Assembly (NCBI GenBank): GCA_036555585.1
Contig: DATBLE010000001.1
Coordinates: 1 to 64,000 of the forward strand
Source of the DNA: DATBLE01 sp036555585
Lineage (GTDB): Bacteria > Actinomycetota > Thermoleophilia > Gaiellales > Gaiellaceae
Direction: 5' to 3'
Length of the DNA stretch: 64,000 nucleotides
Below the pieces are notes generated by a model. That model saw nothing but the letters and a program-made list of their open reading frames with translations, was not told the origin of the DNA and made no database searches. Positions within the stretch are counted from its first letter, which is position 1. Each line of letters opens with the position of its first letter. Of the stretch, positions 40,490 to 50,010 are shown piece by piece. Both the position numbers and the translations under genes were made by a program.

Positions 40490-40644
40490 TCCGGACGGGC
40501 TATCGGCAACGAGCGGCGGATCCTTAACGGGCCGCTCGGCCTACCCCGTCCGTACGGGCATTTCACCCGTTCTAGGGCTCGGGTGCGCGACGCGCCTCCG
40601 CCGATACGTCCGGGGCCACCGCAAACCCCCAAGGAAGGAGCACC
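40490..40644. promoter_or_regulatory. divergent pilT/pilA promoter region
   Basis: This 155-bp gap must hold the promoters of the pil operon (-) and pilA (+). AAGGAAGGAG lies 5 bases before the pilA ATG. I searched for a cyclic-di-GMP aptamer core and saw none. Several short GC-rich dyads are present but no convincing operator. Confidence 0.5.
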
Positions 40645-41043
40645 ATGCTCGACAAGTTGCGGAAGCGTCTGAGGAGCGAGAAGGGTTTCACCCTGATCGA
40701 GCTCCTCGTCGTGATGATCATTCTCGCGATCCTCACGGCCATCGCGATCCCCTCGTACCTGAGCTTCCGGGACCGCGCGAACAAGAGCGCGGCGGGCGCT
40801 GACCTCCGCGCGGCGATTCCGTCCGTGGAGGCGTTCTTCTCCGACCACGGCACGTACAACGGCATGAACGCCGCGAAGCTGAAGGCGTCGTACGACGCGT
40901 CGATCAGCGGCGGCATCGTGTCCGTGCACTCGGCGACCGCCACGACCTACTGCGTCCAGGCGACCTCGCCGAACGACAACACGAAGTTCGCCTCGAAGGC
41001 CGGCCCCTCCGCACAGATCGTCGTCGGTACGGCCTGTCCGTAG
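40645..41043 (+). CDS. pilA: major type IV pilin
   Basis: 132 residues. A short basic leader (LRKRLRSEKG) precedes the PilD cleavage site G/FTLIELLVV with Glu at +5. The hydrophobic spine follows (MIILAILTAIAIPSY). The globular part is small, with two cysteines (TYCVQ and the terminal ACP) that may close a D-loop. It has the best ribosome-binding site of the locus and its own terminator, which fits a highly expressed single gene. Confidence 0.95.
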   Translation: MLDKLRKRLRSEKGFTLIELLVVMIILAILTAIAIPSYLSFRDRANKSAAGADLRAAIPSVEAFFSDHGTYNGMNAAKLKASYDASISGGIVSVHSATATTYCVQATSPNDNTKFASKAGPSAQIVVGTACP

Positions 41044-41067
41044 GCAACTCGTTTCAACTGCACCTCG

Positions 41068-41103
41068 GAGAGGGCGCGGGCGGCCGCGCCCTCTCTCTTT
41101 TCT
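41068..41103 (+). terminator. intrinsic terminator of pilA
   Basis: A 12-bp GC-rich stem (41068-41079 with 41084-41095) with a 4-base loop, followed by TCTTTTCT. This is the clearest rho-independent terminator in the window, 25 bases after the pilA stop. Confidence 0.9.
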
Positions 41104-41137
41104 AAAGTCGGGCGGAGGATTTGCCGAGCAAGGGCGT

Positions 41138-43234
41138 GTGAAGCTGCGCCCCGCCTACGCGCTCGCCGCTCTCGTCGGCGCGAGCTTCGTCATCCGCACC
41201 GCGCTGGCCTGGCTCCGCTCGACGCCGGCTCTCTTCCCCGACGAGTACATCTACTCTGCGATCGGACGGTCGATCGCAGACTCGGGTCATCCGTCGATCC
41301 GGGGCGGACCGGCTCACTTCCCGGCGCTGCTCCAGCCCATCTTGACCGCACCGGCGTGGCTGATCGGCGACGTCGGAACCGCCTTCCGGACGGTGCAGGC
41401 GATCAGCGCGTTGGCGATGTCACTCGCCGCGATTCCCGTCTACATGCTGGCGCTGCGGCTCGGTCTCTCCCGCCGAATCGCGCTCGCCGTCGCCGCCCTC
41501 GCCCTGCTCGTCCCGGATCTGCTCTATGCGTCGTTCGTCACCTCCGAGCCGTTCGCTTATCCCCTCGTGCTGGCCGCCGTCGCCGCCGGAACGATCGCCC
41601 TGGCCGAGCCGAGACGGCGCCCTCAGCTCGCGTTCGTCGCCTTCTCCGCCCTCGCCGCCCTCACGCGTGCCCAGCTCGTGGTGCTGCCGGTCGTGTTCGT
41701 CCTCGCGGCATTCCTGCTCGGCCTCCGGGAGCACCGGGTACGGGCGGCTCTTCGGGAGCAGCTCCTGCCGATCGCGCTCTTCGTCTTCCCGGTGGTCGCT
41801 CTGGTCGTCACCGGCCCGAGCCGCGTGGTCGGCTACTACCACCCGATCCTCCATCTCCACCTGAACCCGACTGCATTCCTGCGGTGGTCGGGCTGGGACA
41901 CCATGGTGCTGGCGTACGCCGCCGGCTGGATCATCGTTCCCGGAGCACTGCTCGGGCTTTGGTTCGCGCTCAGGAAGCCGAGCTCACGGCTCGAGCAGGC
42001 TTTCGCCGTCGTAGTCGGCCTCGTCGCCGTCGGGCTGGTGACCGAGGCCGGTCTGCTCCAGGCGAACTCGGACGGGCGTCCCGGCTTCCCGGTTAACGAG
42101 ATCAAGGAGCGGTACGTCTTCTATGTCGTGCCGCTCGCGGGCATCTGCTTCGCGCTCTACGCGAAGCGCGGCTGGCCGGCGCGCGTGGCACACCTCGCGC
42201 TTGCGGCCGGCCTCCTCGTGCTCTCGGTGCGCGTCCCGTTGAGCGGCTTCGCGATCGCCCCCACCATCAGCGCGTCTCCGATCCTGTTCGCCGTCCAGTG
42301 GCTGACCGTCCACCTCGGCGGACCTGGCAACGCCGCCAGCGTCGTCGCCGCCGCAGTCGGAGTGATGACGGTCGTCGCCGTGGTTGCGTCCAGGCGTCCC
42401 AAGCTGGGCACGCCCATCGTCCTCGGGCTCGCGTTGCTCGCAACCGGCGCAGCCTCGGCCGGCGCCGTCGTGCTTGACGTCCAGAGCTCCACCAACCTGC
42501 GGAAAAACGCGCTTCCGGCCGACCCGTCGTGGGTCGACAAGGCGCACGTCGGCCCGGTAACCCTGCTCCAGGCCTACACGGGGCCACGCGGGGACTACTC
42601 ACTCCAGGAGCTCTTCTGGAATCGCTCGATCACGCGCGTGGCGCTCCTCCCCGGAGCCTCGAAGTTCGACGTCTTCCGAACCGAGCGCGTCACGGTCGGT
42701 CGGGACGGCTCGCTGAGCGTCGGCGGGCGACCGTTGAGCGGACCACTGCTGGTCGACACCTACGGGTCGACAGTGCGGCTCCGTGGAGGCGACGCGATCC
42801 GGACAACCGCGACGGCGACGCTGTGGAAGCCGGACGCCTCCGGTCGGCCGCGCCTGCAGCTGTACGCCCTGGGACGCTACTCCGACGGCTGGCTCGCCAA
42901 CTTCGGCGCGATCTACCTGTGGCCGAGCGTGCCGGGGCGCCGCGTCGAGGGCTGGCTGTCGATGCGGCTGACGTCCTACCCGGCTGTCGGAACGATTCCG
43001 CTCACCTTCCAGTTCGGGCCAGACGCACGGACCACGGTCCGAGTGAGCCCCGGCCGTGAGCACCGCGTGCGCCTCCCGGTTTGCGCGTCCAAGAACGCCT
43101 ACGTGACCTACCGCTCCAGGAAGCTCCTGCTCCTTGGCCGTCGGGGGTTGAGCGTCAAGTCCACTGCGCCGGTCTTCACTCCGGATCCGACGGCCTGCGA
43201 GCACCTTTCGCCTGCCCTCGACCTCGCGACCTAG
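41138..43234 (+). CDS. GT-C/family 39-like membrane glycosyltransferase
   Basis: 698 residues from GTG at 41138. Many membrane helices fill the first 450 residues. The first outside loop has FPDEYIYSAIGRSIAD, an acidic pair typical of lipid-sugar-dependent GT-C enzymes. The last 230 residues form a soluble domain of beta-strand character with two cysteines (PVCASK and TACEH). It would transfer sugar from a polyprenyl donor outside the membrane. Located directly after pilA, so pilin glycosylation is plausible but not shown. Confidence 0.78.
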   Translation: MKLRPAYALAALVGASFVIRTALAWLRSTPALFPDEYIYSAIGRSIADSGHPSIRGGPAHFPALLQPILTAPAWLIGDVGTAFRTVQAISALAMSLAAIPVYMLALRLGLSRRIALAVAALALLVPDLLYASFVTSEPFAYPLVLAAVAAGTIALAEPRRRPQLAFVAFSALAALTRAQLVVLPVVFVLAAFLLGLREHRVRAALREQLLPIALFVFPVVALVVTGPSRVVGYYHPILHLHLNPTAFLRWSGWDTMVLAYAAGWIIVPGALLGLWFALRKPSSRLEQAFAVVVGLVAVGLVTEAGLLQANSDGRPGFPVNEIKERYVFYVVPLAGICFALYAKRGWPARVAHLALAAGLLVLSVRVPLSGFAIAPTISASPILFAVQWLTVHLGGPGNAASVVAAAVGVMTVVAVVASRRPKLGTPIVLGLALLATGAASAGAVVLDVQSSTNLRKNALPADPSWVDKAHVGPVTLLQAYTGPRGDYSLQELFWNRSITRVALLPGASKFDVFRTERVTVGRDGSLSVGGRPLSGPLLVDTYGSTVRLRGGDAIRTTATATLWKPDASGRPRLQLYALGRYSDGWLANFGAIYLWPSVPGRRVEGWLSMRLTSYPAVGTIPLTFQFGPDARTTVRVSPGREHRVRLPVCASKNAYVTYRSRKLLLLGRRGLSVKSTAPVFTPDPTACEHLSPALDLAT

Positions 43235-43306
43235 CTGCGGCTGGACGCCCGGCACATCACCCTTCGGCGTGTCTAGAAGCCGTACGGCCGAGCCGATCTG
43301 GCTTCC

Positions 43307-44470
43307 ATGCGGATCCGATTCTCCGCGGCGAGAGACCCCCTGAGGACCGCCGGCCAGCGTGTGCTCCCTGGTCGGCGTCGCGTGCTCTTCTTCGGCACCT
43401 ACGACTCCCGGCTCTATCCGCGGATCCGGGTGCTCCAGGAGGGATTCGCGGCACTGGGCGACGAGGTCGTCGAGTGCAACGTCCCACTTGGTCTCGACAC
43501 GGCGATGCGAGTCCGGATCCTCAGACAGCCCTGGCTCCTCCCGATCCTGGTGATGCGGATCGCACTCGCGTGGGCGCGGCTCTGGGCCTGCTCTCGCCGC
43601 CTGCCGACGATCGATCTCGTCGTCGTCGGCTACATGGGCCACTTCGACGTCCACTTGGCGCGACGGCTCTGGCCGAAGGTGCCCGTCGTCCTCGACCACC
43701 TGATCTCGGCCAGCGACACGGCGCTCGACCGGGGCGCCCAGCCCGGGCTCGTCGTCCGGCTGCTCGAACGGCTCGACCGCGCCGCCCTGCAGGCGGCCGA
43801 CGTGCCGTGCGTCGACACGCCCGGGCACCTGGAGCTGATCCGGGGCGAGGCGCACGACCGCGCGCTGGTCGTGCCTGTCGGCGCCTCCGAGGAGTGGTTC
43901 CACCGGCCGGGCCCGATCGCAGCCGCCGGCCCGCTGCGCGTCGTCTTCTTCGGCTCGTTCACGCCGCTCCAGGGCGCGCCCGTCATCGGCGAGGCCGCCG
44001 GCCTTCTCTTCGGCGAGCCCTCGGTGCAGCTGACGTTGATCGGCCGGGGACAGGACTACGAGGCGACGCGCGCCGCAGCGGCGGCGAACGAGTCGGTGGA
44101 GTGGATCGACTGGGTCGACGCCGACGAGCTTCCCGCCGTCGTCGCCGCCCACGACGTCTGCCTAGGGATCTTCGGCACCGGGCCGAAGGCATTGCGGGTG
44201 GTTCCGAACAAGGTCTTCCAGGGTGCGGCCGCGGGCACCGCGATCGTCACCTCCGACACCCGCCCCCAGCGAGATGTCCTCGACCGCGGCGCCGTCTTCG
44301 TCCCGCCCGGGGACGCGCATGCTCTCGCCCGCGCCCTCGTCGAGCTCGCCGCGCGCCGCGAGCAGGTCGCCGAGCTGCGCGCGGCGGCGTACGAGCGTGC
44401 GATGCTCTCCTTCCGGCCGGCCTCCGTCACCGCGCCTCTCTACGCCCGCATCGCGTCCGTCGCCGCATGA
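43307..44470 (+). CDS. glycosyltransferase, GT-B family 4-like
   Basis: 387 residues from ATG at 43307. The N-terminal domain starts RRVLFFGTYDSRLYPRIRV; the C-terminal donor domain starts LRVVFFGSFTPLQGAPVIGEAA, with LTLIGRGQDYEAT and the nucleotide-sugar region GIFGTGPKALRVVPNKVFQGAAAGTAIVT. The usual E-x7-E motif is replaced by GPKALRVVPNKVFQ, still with basic residues. It overlaps the methyltransferase start by ATGA. It may build the sugar used by the membrane enzyme before it. Confidence 0.85.
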   Translation: MRIRFSAARDPLRTAGQRVLPGRRRVLFFGTYDSRLYPRIRVLQEGFAALGDEVVECNVPLGLDTAMRVRILRQPWLLPILVMRIALAWARLWACSRRLPTIDLVVVGYMGHFDVHLARRLWPKVPVVLDHLISASDTALDRGAQPGLVVRLLERLDRAALQAADVPCVDTPGHLELIRGEAHDRALVVPVGASEEWFHRPGPIAAAGPLRVVFFGSFTPLQGAPVIGEAAGLLFGEPSVQLTLIGRGQDYEATRAAAAANESVEWIDWVDADELPAVVAAHDVCLGIFGTGPKALRVVPNKVFQGAAAGTAIVTSDTRPQRDVLDRGAVFVPPGDAHALARALVELAARREQVAELRAAAYERAMLSFRPASVTAPLYARIASVAA

Positions 44471-45243
44471 GTCAGCCGCCGCTGCCGCTGAACGCCTGGC
44501 TCCGTTACGACCTCGTGCAGATGGTGCTGCGCAGGCTGGGAAGAGACGTCACCTCGGTCCTCGAAGTCGGAGCAGGAGAGGGCGCCGTCGGCGTGCGGCT
44601 CGCCTCGCGGTACGACTACACGGCCGTCGAGCCCGACCCGCTGGCGTTCGAGCGCGCCGCCGCCCGCCTGCGCAAGGTCGGGCGCGGAGAGATCGTGCTC
44701 GGCGACATCTCGGCGCTCTCGCCCGATCCCGTCTTCGACCTGCTCTGCAGCTTCGAGGTCCTCGAGCACCTCGAGGACGACGCCGGCGCCCTGACGGAGT
44801 GGCGTCGCCGCGTGCGCGAGGGAGGCTGGATCCTCGTCAGCGCGCCGGCTCACCGGAGCCGCTTCGGCTCGCACGACCGCATCGTGGGCCACCACCGCCG
44901 CTACGACCCCGACGACATGGCCCGGTTGCTCGAGACCGCAGGGCTCGTCGACCCGGTCGTCCTCACGTCGGGCTTTCCGTTCGGCTACGCGCTCGAGGTC
45001 GGCCGCAATGCCATCGGGCGTCTCGCGAGCGCCCGGGGAGAGCACTCGCCGGCGGAGCAGACCGCCTCGAGCGGCCGATGGCTCCAGCCGCCCGACGGGA
45101 TCGGCTGGCTGACGGCAGGCATCGCCGCCCCGTTCCGTGTCCTCCAGCGGCCCTTCGCGCGCACGGGCCTCGGCACGGGGATCGTCGCCCTCGCTAGGGT
45201 GCCTCGCGCGCCTGCACCGGTCGGCTCCGGCTCCGGCTGCTGA
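44467..45243 (+). CDS. SAM-dependent class I methyltransferase
   Basis: 258 residues from ATG at 44467. Motif I is VLEVGAGEGAVGVRLA, the acidic residue after strand 2 is in TAVEPD, and SFEVLEHLEDD and RRRVREGGWILVSAP mark the later strands. HHRRYDPDDMARLLETAG is typical of glycan- or lipid-modifying methyltransferases. The 3' end overlaps the convergent flippase-like gene by 50 bp. Confidence 0.85.
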   Translation: MSQPPLPLNAWLRYDLVQMVLRRLGRDVTSVLEVGAGEGAVGVRLASRYDYTAVEPDPLAFERAAARLRKVGRGEIVLGDISALSPDPVFDLLCSFEVLEHLEDDAGALTEWRRRVREGGWILVSAPAHRSRFGSHDRIVGHHRRYDPDDMARLLETAGLVDPVVLTSGFPFGYALEVGRNAIGRLASARGEHSPAEQTASSGRWLQPPDGIGWLTAGIAAPFRVLQRPFARTGLGTGIVALARVPRAPAPVGSGSGC

Positions 45244-46219
45244 GCCCGCCGATTCCCTCGGCCGCCCAGATCACGGCGCCGGGGGCCGAGAGCGCCAGCG
45301 CGAGCAGGAAGTAGAGGAAGCCGGTCGCGAACGCCTGGTCGGCGTCGACCCCGAGCTGGCCCAGGAAGCTCACGAAGAACGCCTCGCGGAGGGCGAAGCC
45401 GTTCAGCGTGAACGGGGCGAGCATGACGAGAAAGAACATCGGCCCCATCACGAAGTACGGAAGCGGCGACAGGTCGACCCCGACCGCCTCGCCGCACAGC
45501 CAGATCGCCAGGATGCGGAACGCCTGGACGACGAGGGTCAGCGCCGTCATCGCCACGACCAGCGCAGCGTGGTCGCGGTAACCGTGCACTCCGCGGTAGA
45601 CCGCGCCGAGCGGCCGCGCCAGACGGAGCGGCCGGAGCAGCGGGTCCAGCCGGGCCAGCGGGCGACGCGCGCGCCGCGAGAAGACGACAACCGCGAGCGC
45701 CGCCGTGGCGACCGCCAGCGCCAGCTCGAGCCACAGGTAGCCGCCCACGTCGTAGCGACCCGCGGCGAGCACGAAGCCGAGGGCACCGAGGGCCAGCGTC
45801 GCGACTGCCCCCAGACCGCGCTCGAGCAGGACGGACCCGGCGACGGCGCCCTTCCCGCCCGGCTGCCGGCGCGACGTCTCGAAGATGCGCATGGCGTCTC
45901 CGCCGAGCGAGGTCGGCAGGACCTGGCTCGCCGTGTAGGAGACGAAGTACGTGCGCAGGAGCCACGGCAGGTGCTCCCGGATCCCGCGCGCAGCGAGCAG
46001 CCGCTGCCAGCGCCACGCGAGCGGCACGAGCGCGAGCACCAGGATCGCGAAGGCGAGCAGGAGGAGAGAGAGCCGCGCGCTTCCGAGCACGTGGGCGGTC
46101 TCGCCGAAGTCGATCTTCGCGACGAGATACCAGACACAGAGGCCCGTGAAGACCAGGGTGGCCGAACCGCGGAGCAGCCGGCGCTGAAAGGTCGAGGCGG
46201 TGTCGGGACTGGTTGCCAC
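45194..46219 (-). CDS. flippase-like membrane protein (lysylphosphatidylglycerol synthase TM family)
   Basis: 341 residues from GTG at 46219, about eight membrane helices. Family features are TYFVSYTASQVLPTSLGGDAMRIFE near residue 90 and FVMGPMFFLVMLAPFTLNGFALREAFFVSFLG near residue 250. Members are thought to move lipids or lipid-linked sugars. It converges on the methyltransferase and is divergent from the minor pilin genes. Its place among glycosyl enzymes suggests handling of a lipid-linked sugar. Confidence 0.8.
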   Translation of the reverse strand: MATSPDTASTFQRRLLRGSATLVFTGLCVWYLVAKIDFGETAHVLGSARLSLLLLAFAILVLALVPLAWRWQRLLAARGIREHLPWLLRTYFVSYTASQVLPTSLGGDAMRIFETSRRQPGGKGAVAGSVLLERGLGAVATLALGALGFVLAAGRYDVGGYLWLELALAVATAALAVVVFSRRARRPLARLDPLLRPLRLARPLGAVYRGVHGYRDHAALVVAMTALTLVVQAFRILAIWLCGEAVGVDLSPLPYFVMGPMFFLVMLAPFTLNGFALREAFFVSFLGQLGVDADQAFATGFLYFLLALALSAPGAVIWAAEGIGGLSSRSRSRPVQAREAP

Positions 46220-46370
46220 GTGTTCACGGTATCGGCCGATTCGGGCGATCACTCGACCGCAGGGCGCTCGAGCCGGGTGGCCGCAGCGGGAGTCGTGCGC
46301 CGACTCGACCGGGGGACACCCCAAGAGGGGATGACAGGCCTCCTCGACCGGGCCGATAACGAGACAGGCA

Positions 46371-47819
46371 ATGCCCCCGGCTACCCGGAAAGAGGTTCCC
46401 CTGCGGCGCGTCGGCCCCCTGTCGCGCCTGCTCAGGAGCGAACGCGGCATCTCGATGGTCGAGGTCGTGATCGCGCTGGTCCTGCTCGAGATCGTCGGCG
46501 CCTCGATGGTGACCATGCTCACCTCGGCCACGGCCGCGACGACGCTCGGGCGCCAGCGGACGATCGCGCAGCAGTCGGCCCTGAGCCAGATCGAGGCCAT
46601 CCGTGCGATGGACTACAACAACGTGGGCATCGTCGCCGGTAACCCAGCCGGCTGTCTGGGCGTCACCACGCCGACGACGGCGTGCCCGAACTCCTCGTAT
46701 CCGCCGTCCACCGCCACCGTGAACGACGGCGGGCTGATCGCGACGCTGGCCACGTCCGTCTCCTACGTCAACGACCCGGGTCCGCTCAGCTATACCTCGT
46801 ACGCGAACTACAAGAAGATCGTCGTCACGGTCACCCGCAATCGGGACTCGAAGGAGCTCGCACGCGAGGTGACGTACGTGGCGCCGCCGGTGCGGGCCTC
46901 CCAGTCCAACGCCGTGATCAACGCCCGTGTAGTCGACTACGGGAACAGCACGCAGGTCGCGGACGTCCCCGTCGCGCTCGAAACCGGTCCCGACGCACCG
47001 CGCAACGACGTCACCGACGCGTCCGGCACCGTGCTCTTCGCCGGGCTGACGCCGAACCCGACGAGCGGGGCCACGGCGTACTACGACCTCAGCCTGACGC
47101 CGCCGACGGGCTACGACACGCTGTACGACACGGTCTCGCCGTCCTCGCCGGCGCATGTCCAGCTCTCGCCGGGGCAGACGTGGCCGACCGCGCTCTACGT
47201 CTACAAGCCGGCGACGATCTACGTCGACCTGAGGAACGCCGACGGCACGGCCTTCACCGGGGCGGGTGCGACCGTCACCGTCTCGTACACCCGCAACTCG
47301 ACGAACTACTCGAAGACGTTCTCCTATCCCGGGAGCATCCTGTCGGTCACCTCGATGACCGAGGGAACCCACACGGTCGACGTGATTCCCGGGCTCTCGT
47401 ACACGGTGTCGACAGGAGGGAGCTTCATCGGGACTCCCGTGACCGCGAACGTGCCCGACTCCTACCCGACCGTCATGACGCACACGTTCACGCTCACGAA
47501 CCAGGCATCCACCTTCGGCACCGTCCAGGTCAAGGTCCAGCGCACCCGCCTCGGCGTGACGAAGGACTGCAAGAACGCGACCGTGACCGTTACCGGCGGC
47601 CCGTTCGGCGGCTCGCCGTGGAACTTCACCGCCACCGGAACGACGGACGCCAGCGGCAACGCCGCCGTGATCGCCTACGTCCCTGTCGGCTCCAGCTACA
47701 CGGTCAAGGGCCACTCGAACGTGACGGGCGCCGACGGCACGCTGAGCAACGTGACCGTCGCGGCCGGGACGAACAACCTGACGCCGATCGCCCTCACTTC
47801 CGGGAGCAACACGTGCTGA
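46371..47819 (+). CDS. minor pilin PilV-like with large extracellular domains
   Basis: 482 residues. Class III signal G/ISMVEVVIALVLLEIV with Glu at +5. After a pilin-like part of about 190 residues come two or three beta-sandwich segments resembling carboxypeptidase-regulatory or Cna-B modules: VINARVVDYGNSTQVADVPV with DASGTVLFAGL, TIYVDLRNADGTAF, and a C-terminal VTVTGGPFGG with DASGNAAVIAYVPVG. Such a pilin could sit at the tip as an adhesin. It starts a three-gene run of minor pilins and overlaps the next by 7 bases. Confidence 0.82.
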   Translation: MPPATRKEVPLRRVGPLSRLLRSERGISMVEVVIALVLLEIVGASMVTMLTSATAATTLGRQRTIAQQSALSQIEAIRAMDYNNVGIVAGNPAGCLGVTTPTTACPNSSYPPSTATVNDGGLIATLATSVSYVNDPGPLSYTSYANYKKIVVTVTRNRDSKELAREVTYVAPPVRASQSNAVINARVVDYGNSTQVADVPVALETGPDAPRNDVTDASGTVLFAGLTPNPTSGATAYYDLSLTPPTGYDTLYDTVSPSSPAHVQLSPGQTWPTALYVYKPATIYVDLRNADGTAFTGAGATVTVSYTRNSTNYSKTFSYPGSILSVTSMTEGTHTVDVIPGLSYTVSTGGSFIGTPVTANVPDSYPTVMTHTFTLTNQASTFGTVQVKVQRTRLGVTKDCKNATVTVTGGPFGGSPWNFTATGTTDASGNAAVIAYVPVGSSYTVKGHSNVTGADGTLSNVTVAAGTNNLTPIALTSGSNTC

Positions 47820-48421
47820 GGCGGCTCCGCGCGATGCCCGGCGGCCAAGCCGGCTTCACGATGGTCGAACTCTTGGCCTCGATGTTCATCCTGACGGTCG
47901 GGGTGCTGGTCGCCTGGTCGGCGATCATGTCGACGACGGCCAAGACCGCGGGCCGGGCGCAGCAGCTGGCCGACCTCCAGACGGAGGTCCGCGCAGCCGT
48001 CGACGCGCTCGCCGTCGATCTCCGCCAGGGCCAGTGCCTCGACGACACGACCACCCCGGTGACGACCGCCACGCCCACCCAGGTCACCTTCTACTCGCCC
48101 GACCGCGCGACCCCGTACCACCTCCGCCAGGTCTCCTACCGTCTCTCGGGCGGCAATTTCCAGCGCGCCTTCGCCACCAGCACCAACACGGGCGGGCCGC
48201 CCTGGACGGTCCCAGCGCTCGGCTCTTGGTCGACGCTGGTCGGCCGGGTCACCAACGCGTCGGTGTTCACCTACAAGAACGCCACCGACCAGACGACGAC
48301 CGACCCGACCGCCGTCGCGTCGGCCCACGTTCAGCTCGTCATCGCGCCGGCGATCGGCGTCGGCGGTTCCGGCGCGACCTACGAGACCGACATCGCCTTG
48401 CGGGCTGACACATGCGACTGA
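47813..48421 (+). CDS. minor pilin PilW-like
   Basis: 202 residues from GTG at 47813, GGGAG 6 nt upstream. The signal is G/FTMVELLASMFILTVGVLVAW with Glu at +5. The QLADLQTEVRAAVDALAVDLRQGQC segment is typical of PilW/GspJ-like proteins. Two cysteines (GQC and the terminal DTCD) may pair. It overlaps the pilX-like gene by 10 bases. Confidence 0.85.
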   Translation: MLRRLRAMPGGQAGFTMVELLASMFILTVGVLVAWSAIMSTTAKTAGRAQQLADLQTEVRAAVDALAVDLRQGQCLDDTTTPVTTATPTQVTFYSPDRATPYHLRQVSYRLSGGNFQRAFATSTNTGGPPWTVPALGSWSTLVGRVTNASVFTYKNATDQTTTDPTAVASAHVQLVIAPAIGVGGSGATYETDIALRADTCD

Positions 48422-49851
48422 GGCTTCGTATGAGGGATGAGAGCGGAACCGCGCTGGTGCTGGTCGTATTCCTCTCGGCCGCCCTCCTGCTCCTGTCGGT
48501 CAGCCTCATCGACCTCGTCAAGGGCGACTCGGCCCGCGGGGCGCGGGGCGTCGTCCGCGATGCGGCCTTCCAGGCCGCCGAGGCCGGCCTCGACGACTAC
48601 ACCTCGAAGCTGCTCGACGACAACCAGTACTTCTTCCACGACGTCGCGGTCGGTGAGTCCACGCGTCAGGCGTCGGACGGCACGCTGGTCTCGCCCGGCA
48701 GCTCGAGCCCGACCGCGTGGACGTACGGGACGACGTGGAGCTACCCGAACGGCAAGGACAACTGGCGGTCGCTGTCCAACGGCTACGAGTACAACATCCA
48801 GGTCACCGGGCCGAGCTCCACCGCCTCCTGGGCGGACATCATCGCCAGCGGCAGGAAGCAGGGCACCACCAGCCCGGTTCGCGTGCTCGAGAAGCGGCTG
48901 CGCCCGGCGTCAATCGCCGACTTCCTGATGATCACGAACTCCGACTACCACGTCGGCGCCGGCGCCACCACCTACGGGAAGATCTATGCCGGCATCGACT
49001 CGGGCGGCACGAAGCACGACGTCGTTCACGACGGGACGGCCTACGCCGACATCTACGCCGAGGGCCAGATCACGGGGTCCGTGACGATGATGAGCGGGGC
49101 GCAGAAATACGACTCGGACTCGACGCCGCAGATCAGGACGATGCTCAAGCAGCCGATCAGCTTCACGCGCTTTGCCACGTCGCTCGTCGACATCCAGCGC
49201 GCCGCGCAGCTCAGCGGCATCTACCTGAACAACGCGGCAGTCAACGCCTGGCGGCTCTCGTTCCTGTCGAACGGCACAGTCGACGTCTACCGATGCTCGG
49301 GGACGAACGAGACGAGCTCCACCGCGCCGACCTGCAACACGCACGAGATTGGATTCCCCAAGGCCGTCCCTGCAAACGGAGCGATCTACGTCGAGCAGAG
49401 CGCGATCATCGCGGGAGGATCATCGACCTGTACCGATCCGGACGGGACCGTGCTCACGAACGCGAACTGCGTTAACGGCCGTGTCACCGTGGCCTCGAAC
49501 AACGACCTCGTGGTCGGGGACGACCTCGGGTGGGTGCAGAGCGGCGACGACGTGCTCGGGCTGATCGGCAAGAACGACGTGGTCGTCGCCAAGTGGGCGC
49601 CGTACGATCTGCACTGGCGCGCCGGCGTGCTCGCCCAGACCGGGGCGAGGCACTCCGCCACGTCCGACGGGAGCCACGGCACGGCGACGTTCACCGGCTC
49701 GCAGGCGTCGAACGGAAGCGCGTACATGGACATGTTCGACACGCGTTACTACAACTACGATCCCACGCTGCTATATCTCTCGCCGCCGTGGTTCCCGACG
49801 GTCGACTACGCGTACACCACCCTGCTGTTCCGAGAGCTGCCGAGCTCGTAG
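48412..49851 (+). CDS. PilX-like pilus assembly protein (first set)
   Basis: 479 residues. The N terminus RDESGTALVLVVFLSAALLLLSVSLIDL followed by AAFQAAEAGLDDYTSKLLDD is the PilX_N pattern, which lacks Glu at +5. The long C-terminal part is rich in S, T, G and N with beta character and four cysteines. Third gene of the minor pilin run. It is followed by a convergent pilin gene with a hairpin region between them. Confidence 0.82.
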   Translation: MRLRLRMRDESGTALVLVVFLSAALLLLSVSLIDLVKGDSARGARGVVRDAAFQAAEAGLDDYTSKLLDDNQYFFHDVAVGESTRQASDGTLVSPGSSSPTAWTYGTTWSYPNGKDNWRSLSNGYEYNIQVTGPSSTASWADIIASGRKQGTTSPVRVLEKRLRPASIADFLMITNSDYHVGAGATTYGKIYAGIDSGGTKHDVVHDGTAYADIYAEGQITGSVTMMSGAQKYDSDSTPQIRTMLKQPISFTRFATSLVDIQRAAQLSGIYLNNAAVNAWRLSFLSNGTVDVYRCSGTNETSSTAPTCNTHEIGFPKAVPANGAIYVEQSAIIAGGSSTCTDPDGTVLTNANCVNGRVTVASNNDLVVGDDLGWVQSGDDVLGLIGKNDVVVAKWAPYDLHWRAGVLAQTGARHSATSDGSHGTATFTGSQASNGSAYMDMFDTRYYNYDPTLLYLSPPWFPTVDYAYTTLLFRELPSS

Positions 49852-49931
49852 CGGCTCGAGCGCGGCCTCGCCGAGCTAGCCGCCGGCTGGCAACCACGTT
49901 GCCCGGCCGGGGCGCCTGCAAGCAAAGGGCT

Positions 49932-49972
49932 CGCGGGGAAACCCCTGGCTCCACCGCGCTGGTCCCCCCGCG
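49932..49972. terminator. bidirectional terminator region between convergent pilin genes
   Basis: CGCGGGG (49932-49938) pairs with CCCCGCG (49966-49972) across a loop that contains aaacccctgg...ggtcc. The right flank resembles the perfect hairpin at 62004-62030 (ggggaacccctgg). It sits between the ends of the genes at 49851 and 50011. Confidence 0.45.
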
Positions 49973-50010
49973 CTCTAGCCTAGAGACGCTCGGGAGCGGC
50001 ACGACCTGCA

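Noticed and set aside
40490..40644. Possible cyclic-di-GMP riboswitch before pilA
   Set aside because: A GCAAACC-like string is present, but the rest of the aptamer core and its pairing are not seen.
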